Numbered from the stretch's first letter, positions 22,701-34,568 are shown. The stretch is 64,000 nt of DNA from Fragum whitleyi (GCA_948146395.1 OX411543.1:25228526-25292525); one strand, 5' to 3'. A program made the numbers and translations. Notes: generated by a model from the letters alone, not told the origin.

Positions 22701-25700
22701 CATGATCCATTCAGAGAAAAGGATCCTCAACCCTAAATTGGCCAACTCTGTCTATATAGACTACTATTAGTAATTTAACTTTGGACAGGTATCTCTAATT
22801 TGTATATCAAATGCATCGTACCTCTCTTAAAACCATTAAAGTATCTTTAAACAGCAAAGTAATCTTATTATTGCACTCTATGACTGTTTAGGCTGCTAAA
22901 TGTGTGCAGCTCACGCACATGTGAAATTGTTGGAGATATCTAACACAGGCTCAATTCTTTTCACCTAGAGGTCCTGGGTTCGATCCCCGACGGCAGGACA
23001 CATTCTATCCGACTATATGTCTCTCACAAATGGGTTGATAATCGTAGACCTATGTGAGATAGTAGCTGGAAGCTAGGAAAGGATGTGATGGTTGTACCAG
23101 GAATCAATTGATAGGTTCACCAGCCGTTGAAATATAACTGAAAAAATGTTGAAAGTGGTGTTAAACTTCATTCAATCAATCTATTCTTTTTACACTCATG
23201 TATGCAGAGATACAGATAAGAGGGTGTTAAAAAATTGTCTAAAATCTTTATGTCACAATGAAGTTCTATGTTGTGGGTACTCATTTGAATTGTCTCTGCG
23301 AGACGATTCCAATAAGTACCAAAAACAAAGGGTTTGTACTATCCTTATTGAAATGTTTTGATCTAAAATCCGCAATATCTCCTCTATCTGTAACTTTGTG
23401 TATGTAGGTTGCAATGTCAAGCTGCTAAACACATGTAGATGGTTAACTTTACAAGATGTAGACAAGAAGTATGTGAACAGGAAGACCAGGACCTTGTCTA
23501 TTCTGTCAAAAATTGTTGAAAATGTCACACACATGCCCAGTTCTTGTATCCATTCCTGTATGTAGGTCGCCATGCCTGTGAATGTCAAGCTGCCAAACAC
23601 AAGTTGGTGGGTAACTGTACAAGATGTGGTCGAGTAGTTTGTGAACAGGAAGGCTCAGGACCTTGTCTATTTTGTGGAAAATTGGTATGATATTTATGCC
23701 CCCTTCAAAGAAGAAGAAGTATATTGCTTTGCACTTGTCAGTTGGTCCTTCCGTCAGTCTATTGGTCCGTCTGAAGACCATTTTTGTCTGGGGCATATCT
23801 CAAAAAGTATGCAAGCTTGAATCATGAAACTTCAAAGGTGGATAAAACCTGTTGAGGAGAAGTGCAGTGCACAAGAACCATAACTCTACTCAGCATTAAT
23901 TCTTTCTTAGTTATTGCCCTTGCTGGTTGACAAAGAAAAGGTCATTGACTTGCTCTTATGGGAGGCAAATGCTTTACAAACAACTCTTGTTACTTTGAAT
24001 ATAAATTTTTATGTCCCCACATTGATAAGATTGGGGGCATGTTGTTTTACTGTTGTCTGCCAGTCTGTCTGTCCCTCTATCCTTCTGTCTGGCTTTCTCT
24101 TTGCAAAACTTAACCCAAAATCTTAATTTCACCAATTGTTTCAAGGCTATTCAAGATACAATGTTCTTATTTGGTATGATAATTGATCTCATCAATACGC
24201 ATCTGCAGCTACCAAGGTCACAGTCATGTGACAAGGTCAAGGTCACCTATAAAGGTCAAAAGTTTGAAAAAGTTGTCATTTCAGGTCATTTTTTCTTCCA
24301 CTTTTTCACAAATCATCTATGAAAAAAGTAGAATACATGTAATTGTTTTTTCAGAATTACTCTCATATAAAAGTACTGAAAGCCCTAGAATCCAAAGGAG
24401 AAGGGCAATCTTTCGTTTATGAAATTAATTTCATTAATAACTCTGACTTGAAAGGGATCAAACAGGTGATGTAGACTAAGATCAGACTGCACATATGTGC
24501 AGGCTGATCTTTGTCTATACCTCCTGCAGGAACATTTCAGTTTCTACAAGACAAGGGTTAAGGAGCCAGGATGAGTATTTTCAATTTGAATATTAATAGG
24601 TCTGTACCAAAGAAGAAGAGGATCTCATTTCCAAGGGGACAAAAAGAGGAGAAAAATTACGCAATTCTTTAATGAAAAATGGACCAGAACGTTTGTTAAA
24701 TGAGACATTGTTTAACGGAGATCGTAGTTACTTACCCAACACAAATCATCAGATGAAGGATGGATTTGATAGAGCGGAGAAACACAAAGAGAAACTGTTA
24801 GAATTTGACAGGACTAGGTAAAAGGAAATGTAATGCAAATATTACCTGCCTGATAACATAAAATTATCAGACAGTCTATTATTAGAACCAATTTATATAT
24901 TCATTATCTTAACCAGAACCAATTTCATTTGAATTTCAGTAATTTTAAAAGTTTCATAAAATTTTAAGCTATGAAAAATTATTGCATGATAAAAAAAGAT
25001 TGATTAGTGTCTTAAATATGAATTGTATCTGGTGTTTGCTGTGAGAAATTGTTTGGCTCATTGGTTAGCATGCTCGACCTGTAATCTAATGGTTGCAGGA
25101 TAAAGCCCCACAAGAGCAGTCATGGCGAAGACCGTCGGACCGTCGGACATATCCGACAAAAATCCCCTAGGTCCGGTAAAGTGTACCATATTGTCAGTCC
25201 TAATGACCGACAATATTTTCTGGGGATAGAAAAATCTGTTTTAACAGTAAATCCAAACTTTCACTCAAGAAACCATTTTTCTGGTCAACTTTCTCACGAA
25301 AACAAACTTTAATTTTAAACTTTACATAGGTCTAGAATCCATCAATTAACAGTTCCTCTACGACTTTCGGCACCGCTAGAATATGCAAATTCTCTTTTAC
25401 AAATTGTACCAATTAAGAGAAAGAAGAGATGATTTAAGGATCCAATTTAGAAAGAATTATTGGTAGCTAGTCTTATCTTACCTGAATTTTTTGTATTTTT
25501 TCAATTTCAAAGGCACACAGACTAAAATTATTTTCTGCTTATTCGTACCCAAGAATGTTCGACCCATCAAATTATGTCTTTCTTTTTTTGATAAAAAACA
25601 CAAATGACTGTTACCTTTTGACTTGAAAAGACATTTTTTAAAATTCTGAAAATATCTGAAGCTCTGTTTATCTCAGAATCTTTGTTTTTAAATCAAAGCA

Positions 25701-28700
25701 CTGAAAACACTGACAGAATGAGAGGACTTTGACAAGCTAGTTAGGCCTTTAACTGTATTGCTACTAATTTTATAAGTTTTCTCTCTCAATGAGGAAACAC
25801 TACAATGATGATATCATTTGCCCCCTTAAATGTTCGGTCTGACAGGTCCGACTTCAGTCTGACAGTTTTTCAAGGACTGTCAGACCGACTGTCTGACAGA
25901 TTTTCTGGGTCCTTCGCCATGTCTGCAAGAGGTGGGTAAATTGGTTTGGCCCATTACAGACAGTGCCCCTGTCTACAAAGCTGTAAAAGTCAGTAGTAGT
26001 GGTGATAACCCTGTGGTTTCTGTTGTCTAGAGGTAGAATGTTGACCTCTTGACCAAAAAGGTCCTGAGTATGAATCCCAGGAGCGGCTATCGATCTTAGT
26101 TCTTTATTGGCCCATATATTCAATTGAGTACTGAACTTTCCAGGAAGCAGAATCAAGGGGATTGTTCTTAATTGTAAAAACTTGTTTCCCAATCAATGTG
26201 AAAAAAAAATAGGTTTAAAATAGGTTGTAAGGACCTATTGCCTCTCTCTATATACATGTATGCATGATGAGATCAGGAATGAGTTTGGACTACAATGGAA
26301 ATTGGAATAATTTGTTGACTCTTATTGTGTTATCCTCAAGTAAAAAAAGCATGAGTAGCAAACCTTAGTGGTTGGTTTGCATTTATTAAAACAAATTTAA
26401 AGATAGCAAATCTAATGTCATTCATTGTCATAGAATTCAGTACTTGATATTGATAACTAGATTCATCTATTTGAATATTTTACAGTGTGAGAAGGACACA
26501 AGTTATAGATGATGAATCAGATTATTTCTCTACGGACAACAATCAATGGTTAAGTAAAACCGATCGAGAAGCTTTACGGAAACGAGAAGAAGAATTACGG
26601 TCACAAAAATATGCCTCAAGAAAAGACAGAAAAATCACTTTGGACTTTGCGGGTAGACGAGTTTTAGAAGAAGACCCGCACAAATCTGTGAATATGTACG
26701 ACATAAATGATGAAGTTGTTCAACAAGTGCATTATGGTGCTAGACCAAAGATCAAGGACACTGCTGGGGTTACAAAGAATATGGTGAATAACGACACAGA
26801 TAGTATTGTGAACCCTACTATAGCCACAGAGGCCCCTAAGGTTGGTTGCTTACTCAATCCATTATAAAAAAAAAAGGTCCTCATCCAGAGAAGTAAATTT
26901 CTACTTATTCCACTTATTTCCATTCAGGCTGTTTTTTCTTTAAAATGAAACCCACCTTTCAATGTCATCTGCTACCCCATTTCATTCGGATAGGTCTGAA
27001 ATTTTGAAAATGAAAAAGGGCCATGAATATCCAAGAAATGTTTTTAATAGACTACATATACACTGCAACTCCGTTATAACAAAATTTATTCGGCCACTGA
27101 ATCCATTATAATGCAGGGTTCGCTTGGCTCCTAAAAGTTGGTGTTGTCGTCCGTTTTGGGATGCTGCGGCGATATTACCTGATTCACCGTTAATGTTGTT
27201 GTGATTGCGTTGGAAATGGGAAACAAAATGTGTGTGTATTGAACCTAAACATAGATTAAAGAATATTAACCTACGCTTAAAACTAAACAATGTTCGTGTT
27301 GAGGTTGTTGAATCTCATAAGATTTTGGGTGTACACATCGACAACCATCTATCTTAGAATATACACATTGAAAAAACTAGTTCTAATATCAACTGTAAAA
27401 TTACTTTACTCAAACGAGTTTCAAATTATCTTACCTTAGAAATGAAGCAACTGTTATACAATTCCTATATACTGGTATAGCAGCTTGTGTTTTTTGGGGC
27501 GCTTCTTCAAGAACACCATTGATTGAACTTTTCACTAAAATAAACTTGATGACATTCGACCACCGTTATAATTATTATAGTGGTGCTTTAATTTTCAAAT
27601 GCTATAATAACCTTTTACCAGAATACATAAATGAGGTTATTTCATTTTGTAAACAGTAATTATGATTTAAGGTTGTCTGCACATAATGACATCACACACT
27701 CAAAATATAATACATTGTACAAAAAATATTCTTTCTCACACAGCAGTATATATGTGTGGAATGAAATCCCTATTTCAATTAGAAATGCATCTTCTTTATC
27801 TAGCTTCAAAAACAAATTTTAACAGCCCTTGCTCATAACTAAATCAACAGAAAACATCTAATTTAGTCAAGTAAATAGTGTATCTGTCCAAAGATTTACA
27901 AATTCACAAATTTTCTTTTAAATTGATCCATCCTCATTTCATACGTCATCATAAGTCATCATCTTTTTCAGTGTATTTCATCATATTTTCATTTTGATAT
28001 CATTAATTGATCAGATTATCACTTTCATTTATTTTTCATTCACTGAAGGCAACATTGTAAAAAAGAGAAATTTCAATTTGTTAATTTTGGAAGATTTTTC
28101 TTAATGTTTTACCTGCATAAAATAAAGATATTATTATCATTATTATTATCATTATTCAACAACCACTTATTGTGATGTGTAAAATGGTCTTAGGAGAATG
28201 GTTTGCTTTATACATTTATTTAGTTTAAAAATACAATGACAAAGTAAATTACAGTTATCGCTTCTATTTCATTGAACTGATTCATATGTTAAAACTCATT
28301 AGAATTGTCTTACTAAGTCAATTCTAATGAGTTACAACATTAAAGAAATCATTTAAAGTAAAAGTAAGTGCCAAAAAGTATTTTTCTTAGAGATTTACCC
28401 TTTTGTTAAAGGGACTTTTGAAAATGGTTTCTTTTTAGAGACAATTTGCTAAATAGAGGTGGATGCTTTAGCATGATTTACTGTACATCTAATTTTACAG
28501 TTTATTGGTACTACTGCCCCTTCAAGACGGAAAGATCCCTCATCCACAGAGACTGAAAAGCGTTCTGTTAGTCGAATACAAGATCGTGAATTACAGGAAA
28601 TGTCAGATGAAGGAATGTGTATGAGTATGCACCAACCCTGGGCCTCACTTCTAGTCTGTGGTATTAAAAAGTAAGTAGTCTGGATTTACATTTAATGCCC

Positions 28701-31700
28701 AGTGTCAATTTATCAGGGGTACATTGTGTACTGTTGTCTGTTTGTCTTCAGCTCTGTCAATCTTCTTTGTAAACCTTACTAACATACATGTACTTTGTTA
28801 GTTATACTGTTTCTTGCTGGGGTATATGCAGTTTATTACTGGCTGGCTAAACATCCTTTTTATCCAGCCGAGAATAGATTGTCATAAACCCCAGTAAGAA
28901 AACATATTAGAATTTATTTTACTCCAAAGTTTTCGACTGAATGTCTGTCTTTGAAACTGTCAATGTCCCACCATTGCGTCCTGAATGAAAAGTAAAAATG
29001 TATTGATGTCATAGGTAGTTGTACTACATTTTGCGATGTTGTGATGAAAAAGCAATTCTTGGCTGATTCTGCAAGTAAGCTAGCACTTTAAATGTATAGC
29101 GTTATATGGTATATATCAGCTTTTATATCAACGTGAACATGTATGTTATTAATGAATATGAGTTTTTTATCGGAGTATACTATGTATACTCAGCGGGGCC
29201 ATGTTATCAACAAAGAGAGAGAATCATGGCTACCATTACTTGTTCAAATTGTTGTCTATCTTCCCAGAAAGGGGCATTCATGAAATATTCAACATTAAAC
29301 CAGAGAGGCCATAACTTTCCATGTTTTCAGATCAGCATTAACCAATGAAAAAGCTAGAATTTTCTTTGATGTATAATGAAATCCTTTATCCTCCTTAATT
29401 CATTGATTGTGTCAACTTTTTGTCAATTTTACGGACAGTCTGGTTTATGGATTTCTACAATGTTTAAGTAGAAAGCAAACAGAATTGGCTAAGATCAGAC
29501 TGTCTACACCACATTTAGGAAAGTAGCAAGATAATGTAATGGCTCTGTTTTGAAAGGTTTTATGGGTAAGAGCTTTGCATTCAAAACTCATTTTTTTTTT
29601 GAAATCTTTTTTGATAACTCTTTTATTAAGCTGGAGCAAATTACATTAAAATGTATCAAAATGAATGAAGGTTGATTTTAATGAAACTTCTGTTGAAGAT
29701 ATGTGAAGAATATTATACAGATTTTCCAATGATTGCTCAATAGCACAAATTATTTTTCTCGTGTTACCAAAATTCTCCTACTCTTTCTATAGACATGAAG
29801 GTAGAACATGGTACACCCCCCATAGAGGACGTCTTTGGATCGCTGCCACTGCCAAACCACCTGATCCAGCTGAGATCGCTGATGTAGAGCAGACTTATAG
29901 ATATATATTAAAAGGTATGTTACACCTATGCTAATGGGATTTTCTTTAAACTTCGGATGTAAGTAATAAAGTCAGAGCTAGTTGTTTTGTCTTTCTTAAC
30001 TTGCAATATACTTATAACATATTGTCGATGTAATGCAAAAACCTCATAATTACAGCTTGTTTTAAGCTGTAGTTACAAAGTTTTGGAATTACAACGCCGA
30101 TATTTGGATGAAAATAATGTTTTCTCTTTACATTTTGCATTGGTAGCCGAAACTTGGGATTTGAATGAGAAATCACAGATGAAGGCTTATGTCACTATCT
30201 ATATAGGAAATATAGTTAAAAAAAGATTGCTTTTCAATTTGTAATCCATAGCCTATTTCAAATTTGACCAGAATTGTGTTTTTGTAATGGATAAGTTAAG
30301 ATAAAAGTCATGTTAGGTTGAAGAGTAGGTTATTTTGTAAATTTGAGAAAATGTAACCCATCAGGCAAAAAGTGACCATCTGGGTGTTGCGTAAAGTGTC
30401 AACCCTAGTCAGGCTGCGTTTACTGGTCAGGCTGTATTATGGGGACGTGAACGATTATTGGATTACTTGATCGACCTTCTGATTATTGGTTACCAATGTC
30501 ATAAATCAATTACTTGGAAAGGAAAATAAAAATATCTTAATTTCTACAAAATATTTTCTAAAGTATTGATATTTTATTTTATCTTATAACTATACAAATA
30601 TCCGTATGATAACATTCCATATGATATATTTTATGATATCACATAGTTATTTTTAGAACAAAGATATAATAAGGTAATTTTAGAAACTTGCATTTCAGTC
30701 AGAAAACTCGACGAAAACAAGACAAATAGAGGTTATAAGATAAATATAATACATATTTAGTTTATTGTATGGAAAAAAATTCTAACTCGGTTGTGGGAAT
30801 TGATAATTGTCTCGGCAGAGCCTCGACAATTATCAATTCTCCCAACCTCGTTAGATATTTTTTCTCATACAAAACACTAAGTATGTATTATATATTTCAA
30901 TGCTAAATGCAAAAGTAAGGTATGCGGCAACTGGTCGTCTGCCCATCATATAATCCTTTGATAAGTTTTAAATCTGCAATAGAGTGCCTCCAGTTATTGT
31001 TCTCAATGTCAACCATTGTTTTAATTTTTTGCACCTTCTATGTTGATACCATGATCAAGGTCTATCCATTTTAATTGAACATTCCCTGGAATTTGTATGA
31101 TCAAGATCTCTTCGGGTCATGGAACGCTTTACTGTGTCATGCCAAAACCTAGTAGCTCAAGCTTATCAATGTTGTAATTACTGGTACTTCTTTTTGGCCT
31201 GCCAAAGACGATATATTCAAACGATAATTTACACTGAGAAATGTCTTCATAGAAAGCACCTCTCTTAGCATGTATCTAACAAGTTACTGTCTCATGAAAT
31301 AAATAAGCAATTAAATGTCATCTCAACTTTCATTCAGCCAGACATATGTAGGCAAATACCCTATGACGATATCTTTGAAACACAGAGTCAATAATCAAAA
31401 GTCGTCATTGAGGTGTGAACTTAAAATCTAATCACACTATATGAATTCACGAAGTGGATTCATACTTGAGTGTAATTAGGTTTTTAGTTTCATAACTCTA
31501 TGAAATTGATATAAACTCTCTCTTCGTATCTTATAATTTAATATATATTGCAGAAAACTGTTCAGATTTATTAATCAAGAAACAGATCTATCTAACGGGA
31601 CTACTTTGTGTGGAAGCTTACAAAATAGCTGCATACTCATTTTTTTTTCATTGAGAAATAAAACTTTTTTTTAACCAATCAGAATGCATGAATCTTCATG

Positions 31701-34568
31701 TACACAACTTTAATATAATTATGTTTATTTATTGCCTTCAAGTTTTATGGATTAGTAAGATTATGGTTTATTTCCTTTCAGACCCTAACCTAGAGTTTCC
31801 CAGTAATTATCCAGTGGGTTGTTTGCTTTAATTTTATGATGTTTATTTATTGCCTTTAAGTTTTATGGATTAGTAAGATTATGGTTTATTTCCTTTCAGA
31901 CCCTAACCTAGAGTTTCCCAGTAATTATCCAGTGGGTTGTTTGCTTTAATTTTATGATGTTTATTTATTGCCTTTAAGTTTTATGGATTAGTAAGATTAT
32001 GGTTTATTTCCTTTCAGATCCTAACCTAGAGTTTCCCAGTAATTATCCAGTGGGTTGTTTGCTTTAATTTTATGATGTTTATTTATTGCCTTTAAGTTTT
32101 ATGGATTAGTAAGATTATGGTTTATTTCCTTTCAGACCCTAACCTAGAGTTTCCCAGTAATTATCCAGTGGGTTGTTTGCTTTAATTTTATGATGTTTAT
32201 TTATTGCCTTCAAGTTTTATGGATTAGTAAGATTATGGTTTATTTCCTTTCAGATCCTAACCTAGAGTTTCCCAGTAATTATCCAGTGGGTTGTTTGCTT
32301 GGCTGTGTTGATGTGACTGATTGTGTAGCACATGAGGATTATGAAGAAAAGGTATGGCATTAGAATCATTCGGAACACCACTCGGCCAATCTCACGATCA
32401 ACCTCGGATGTATATGGACAGACTATTTTTAAAAAGTACAGGAAAACCTTGGGAAAATTCGAATGACGTCAAACAAAATGATGTTAGCTCTCGAAACTGT
32501 GAGTGAAAACATTCGACGTCGTCAACGCTACTCGTTTAAGTATCCTAATGTAAATATCTTTAGATTCTTAAATAACGGCTGAAAAAAATCTTAATTTTTG
32601 AGAATGATTCGTCATTCTCAAAAATAAAGATTTTTCAGTTGTTATTTACTGTAAAAGATGTAGAGCTACAGTGCTATTTTTTCTTACACTGTTTCCGCCT
32701 AACAAAATGCACTATTTTGTTACATACCCATCCGCCTTACATACATCCGAGGTCTGTTGCAGTTTACGGAAATGGCCGAGTGATGTTCCGAATGGCATTA
32801 GAATATGAGCCTGTGCTTGAAATTTCCAACAATTTTGACTTGTGGGTGAGGTGCATACATTGAGAAGCCTAGACAGCCACATGGTACAATTAGAAGATTA
32901 CCTGACTGTTTGAAAATATAATGAGACCTAATATGCATAGTAAAGACAATGGCCAGACTATGTGGATGCAAATATAATGAGACCTAATATGCATAGTAAA
33001 GACAATGGCCAGACTATGTGGATGCAAATATAATGGGACCTAATATGCATAGTAAACACAATGGCCAGACTATGTGGATGCACAGGCTGGTCAGAGTCTT
33101 TTCTTGGCATACTTTTTAAATGTTTGAAATTGAATGACGGGTTACATATTTGTCAAATTGTCAATTTTTGGACATTTTAACAATTTTGTCTCTTAAAAAA
33201 TTTAATTAGATAGCAGCAAGTGTTGGCTGATAAACTCAGGACATTTCAACAATATCGTCTCCCAAAAACTTTAAGTAGATAGCAGCAAGTGTTGGCTGAA
33301 AACAATCTTTACATCTGTGAAGTCGGATCTTAGTCAATACTTTTTGTGTGTACAACAGGAAAATATAAGAAAGGTTATTTAGAAGAAAGTTAATTTACTT
33401 CAATGCCTCAAATGCAGAACTCTTTAAAACACAAGTAGCTATACATATTTATGCCCCCCTTCGAAGAAGAGGGGGTATATTACTTTGCATTTGTCGGTCA
33501 GTCCATCTGTAGACCGTTTTTTTTGTCCAGTGCATATCTCAAAAATTATGCAAGCTGAAATCATGTAACTTCACAGGTGGAGAGATCCAATTGAGGAGCA
33601 GTGTAGTGCATAAGAACCATATCTCTACTCATCATATTTTGTGAGTTATTGCCGTTTTGTTGATTGACAAAGAATAGGCTATTGACCTGCTTTTATGAGG
33701 GGCACAAATGTTTTACAAACATCATTTGCTTATATTACAGTATCCTGATGGTGAATCTGGTTCCCCGTTTGTGTTCATCTGCGAAAACCCACAACAACTT
33801 GTTGTCAAATTTCCAGTTAAAGGAAAACATAAAATATGTAAGTCTTTCCAAATTAGGCACACCATTTTGGATATTTCAATTGTAATTGATCTGCAAAATA
33901 TGTGGTCTACTAGATGTATTGGTAGAGGGGGTACTTGAATTTAAGATTAGAATTTTTCATAAATTCTCATTCAAACCCTACATTGTAAAATATTATTGAA
34001 ATTAAGGTAGTAGACCTGTAACATTTCCACACCATTTCAGAAGTCATGAAGTTTAGCAGCGTTATGTCTGCTTGAACTATACCCAGATTTTATTGACTTG
34101 AACTTGACATCCATTCTTTAGATTGATAAAAACCTGTTTATTTATTTTCGGCATTGCACATGCTTCATATGATAAAATTACAAATGGTGATGAATAGAAA
34201 ACATTTTTTGAAAATTGACAAAGTATGTCAGTTAATTGGCATTTACGCGAGTTTTAATAGAACTTGAGTTGGGGTCAAATTAACCAAGGTAAAGCAGCGT
34301 TGTAGTAAGTATGCTGTTGATGTATCTCTTTCAAAAAACAACAAGAACCTTTTGTTAAAAGCACATGTTGCTTTGATATAACTCAAAATACTATTCTAAG
34401 TGATTTGGAGCCAAAACAATCTTAGTACTTGAACACTTTCAACTTGGTTTAAACAGCCGTTATCTTCAAGTTACGGCGATTTTTAGATTCCATGTAACCT
34501 GTTGCCTGTGTTTTTCAGATAAATTGGAGTCGCACATACACAAAGCTGCCAAGAAAGGACTGAGATAA
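16788..34568 (+). CDS. TRIP4: TRIP4 / activating signal cointegrator 1 (ASC-1), complete, 12 exons, 565 aa
   Basis: Exons: 16788-16864, 19747-19897, 20848-20973, 21977-22091, 23566-23684, 24600-24817, 26486-26840, 28501-28670, 29793-29914, 32254-32351, 33741-33837, 34519-34568 (stop TAA 34566-34568). All introns are GT-AG and phases agree; 565 residues against ~581 in human. Residues 157-198 form the zf-C2HC5 finger (C161, C163, C174, C177, C182, C190, C193, C198 with H159/H168). Residues 269-320 hold the conserved VRRTQVIDDESDYF and DFAGRRVLEE blocks. Residues ~427-545 are the ASCH domain (MHQPWASLLVCGIK, YTPHRGRLWIAATAK, NYPVGCLLGCVDV, SPFVFICENPQQLVVKFP). Known role: nuclear scaffold of the ASC-1 complex with ASCC1-3, transcription coactivation and ribosome/alkylation-damage quality control. 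Start chosen at 16788 for its AAAATGG context and homology; an in-frame ATG also exists at 16680. Exon 10 sits at the end of a five-copy acceptor array. Confidence 0.96.
17275..17480 (-). mobile_element. tRNA-derived SINE
   Basis: Minus strand has an A box TAGCTCAGTGGTAGAGC (17453-17469) and B box GGTACGAGTCC (17416-17426) spaced as in a tRNA, followed by GGTGTTTCCTTGGACAAG and CTCAGTCCACCCAGCTGAAAATGG, a block typical of animal SINE central domains, and an A-rich tail. The acceptor stem does not pair, so it is not a functional tRNA. Confidence 0.75.
17513..18700 (+). mobile_element. Degenerate LTR retrotransposon remnant
   Basis: Two direct repeats starting TGTTGTGG (17513 and 18578) share CACTGTGTCCAGTCTAGG and CACTCCTTAGCATGT over ~110 bp. 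A purine tract GGGGAGAG directly precedes the second, as a polypurine tract would. The ~950-bp interior has a short open frame (18286-18615) without a recognisable domain. TRIP4 intron 1. Confidence 0.55.
20188..20550. mobile_element. hAT-like MITE with CAGGGCTT ends
   Basis: CAGGGCTTCTGTG ... TTAGCACAAGCCCTG, with ATCACT directly before and after (20182-20187, 20551-20556). Subterminal TTTTGACCC repeats. TRIP4 intron 2. Confidence 0.75.
21705..21921 (+). mobile_element. TTAA-flanked MITE (family A)
   Basis: TTAA at 21701-21704 and 21922-21925; ends CCCTTTGCTGTTTAATCC / GTAAAACAGGAAAGGG; central hairpin. Lies in TRIP4 intron 3. Confidence 0.88.
22187..22440 (-). mobile_element. Related copy of the 60179-60485 element
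   Basis: On the minus strand it ends GTTTTCTCCGAAAACAGTCGAGCTAA at 22187 and shares the inner GAACATGTGTGCAAAGTTCC-type sequence. The left end is eroded near 22440. In TRIP4 intron 4. Confidence 0.65.
22970..23150 (+). mobile_element. tRNA-derived SINE
   Basis: B box GGGTTCGATCCCCG at 22977, then GGTTGATAATCGTAGACC and GGAAAGGATGTGATGGTTGTACC, shared with the minus-strand copy at 39640-39750. Confidence 0.65.
23408..23515 (+). pseudogene. Decayed duplicate of the TRIP4 zinc-finger exon (pseudo-exon)
   Basis: This stretch, preceded by the same TGTATGTAG acceptor, copies the real exon 5 (23566-23684), which begins 158 bp later. It lacks about 11 bp near its start (108 versus 119 bp), which shifts the frame, contains an early stop, has lost several zinc-ligand Cys codons and has ATTGTTGAAA where the true donor ATTG|GTATGA stands. 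It cannot encode a working finger. Confidence 0.85.
23691..23990 (-). mobile_element. Helitron-like element (ATACCCCC family) abutting the TRIP4 exon-5 donor
   Basis: Plus strand begins ATTTATGCCCCCTTCAAAGAAG 6 bp after the exon-5 donor, and ends near TTTACAAACAACTCTTGT, which is CAAGAG in reverse. Shares sequence with 33446-33727 and 62122-62330. Confidence 0.7.
24010..24330 (-). mobile_element. Diverged minus-strand copy of the CAAGATGTG family
   Basis: Plus strand starts TATGTCCCCACATTGATAAGATTGGGGGCATG (degraded hairpin end), followed by GTCTGTCTGTCC and CATGTGACAAGGTCAAGGTC. Lies in TRIP4 intron 5; the open frames seen here on both strands are not genes. Confidence 0.65.
24440..24565. 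mobile_element. Family B MITE fragment
   Basis: GACTGCACATATGTGCAGGCTGATC with a degraded ACAAGACAAGGGTTAAGG end; left end missing. Confidence 0.6.
25122..25920. mobile_element. TIR element with CATGGCGAAG ends and (TCCGAC)-rich subterminal repeats
   Basis: CATGGCGAAGACCGTCGGACC ... GGGTCCTTCGCCATG, ~799 bp. GTCGGAC / GTCTGACAG units cluster at both ends. Target duplication unclear. Inserted in a tRNA-derived SINE fragment (25055-25121) in TRIP4 intron 6. Confidence 0.7.
26020..26135 (+). mobile_element. tRNA-derived SINE fragment
   Basis: TGTCTAGAGGTAGAATGTTGACCTC (A-box region) and GAGTATGAATCCCAGG (B box) in tRNA spacing, in TRIP4 intron 6. Confidence 0.5.
27245..28165 (+). mobile_element. 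LINE 3' fragment with broken reverse-transcriptase C-terminus
   Basis: Broken frames read VVESHKILGVHIDNHL, LEMKQLLYNSYI and SHSSIYVWNEIPISIRNASSLSSFKNKF, typical of the region after the RT domain in non-LTR retrotransposons, with internal stops. It ends in AATAAA and a (TTATTATCA)n tail near 28120-28160. TRIP4 intron 7. Confidence 0.7.
28800..29095. mobile_element. Interspersed repeat shared with 54862-55205
   Basis: CTGTTTCTTGCTGGGGTATATG, CAAAGTTTTCGACTGAAT and GAATGAAAAGTAAAAATGTA are shared, in the same order, with 54870-55110. It has a palindromic left part. TRIP4 intron 8. Confidence 0.55.
30550..30890. mobile_element. MITE with central palindrome (AATTGTCTCGGCAGAGCC)
   Basis: The stretch CTAACTCGGTTGTGGGAATTGATAATTGTC pairs with GACAATTATCAATTCTCCCAACCTCGTTAG. 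A second copy is at 51160-51480 with the same flanking sequence (ATGATATCA.ATAGTTATTTTTAGAAC). Confidence 0.65.
31708..32300 (+). repeat. Tandem array, 5 copies x 118 bp, each carrying the TRIP4 exon-10 acceptor and first 47 exon bases
   Basis: The acceptor (polypyrimidine TTTCCTTTCAG) recurs with its G at 31781, 31899, 32017, 32135 and 32253, exactly 118 bp apart. Each unit has 71 bp of intron end plus the first 47 bp of exon 10 (reading DPNLEFPSNYPVGCLL). In copies 1-4 the reading frame hits TAA immediately after that segment and no donor follows. Only the fifth copy continues into the full exon (32254-32351). Copies differ at only a few positions, so the expansion is recent. Confidence 0.95.
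32805..33130. mobile_element. Related GAGCCTGTGC MITE with an internal 56-bp tandem triplication
   Basis: Left AATATGAGCCTGTGCTTGAAATTTCC. Inside, a 56-bp unit (AATATAATGAGACCTAATATG) is repeated at 32915, 32971 and 33027. Ends near CATACTTTTTAAATGTTTGAAATTG. TRIP4 intron 10. Confidence 0.65.
33446..33727 (-). mobile_element. Same ATACCCCC family, ending ~14 bp before the TRIP4 exon-11 acceptor
   Basis: Plus strand ATTTATGCCCCCCTTCGAAGAAGAGGGGG is the hairpin end; the other end, ATGTTTTACAAACATC, stops just before TATATTACAG|TATCC. High similarity to 23691-23990. Confidence 0.75.

Noticed and set aside
23253..23600. 115-codon minus-strand open frame
   Set aside because: Antisense to the duplicated zinc-finger exons and a palindrome; no protein family.
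31708..32300. Repeat array as CRISPR or satellite centromere
   Set aside because: Units are direct duplications of an intron/exon boundary of TRIP4.
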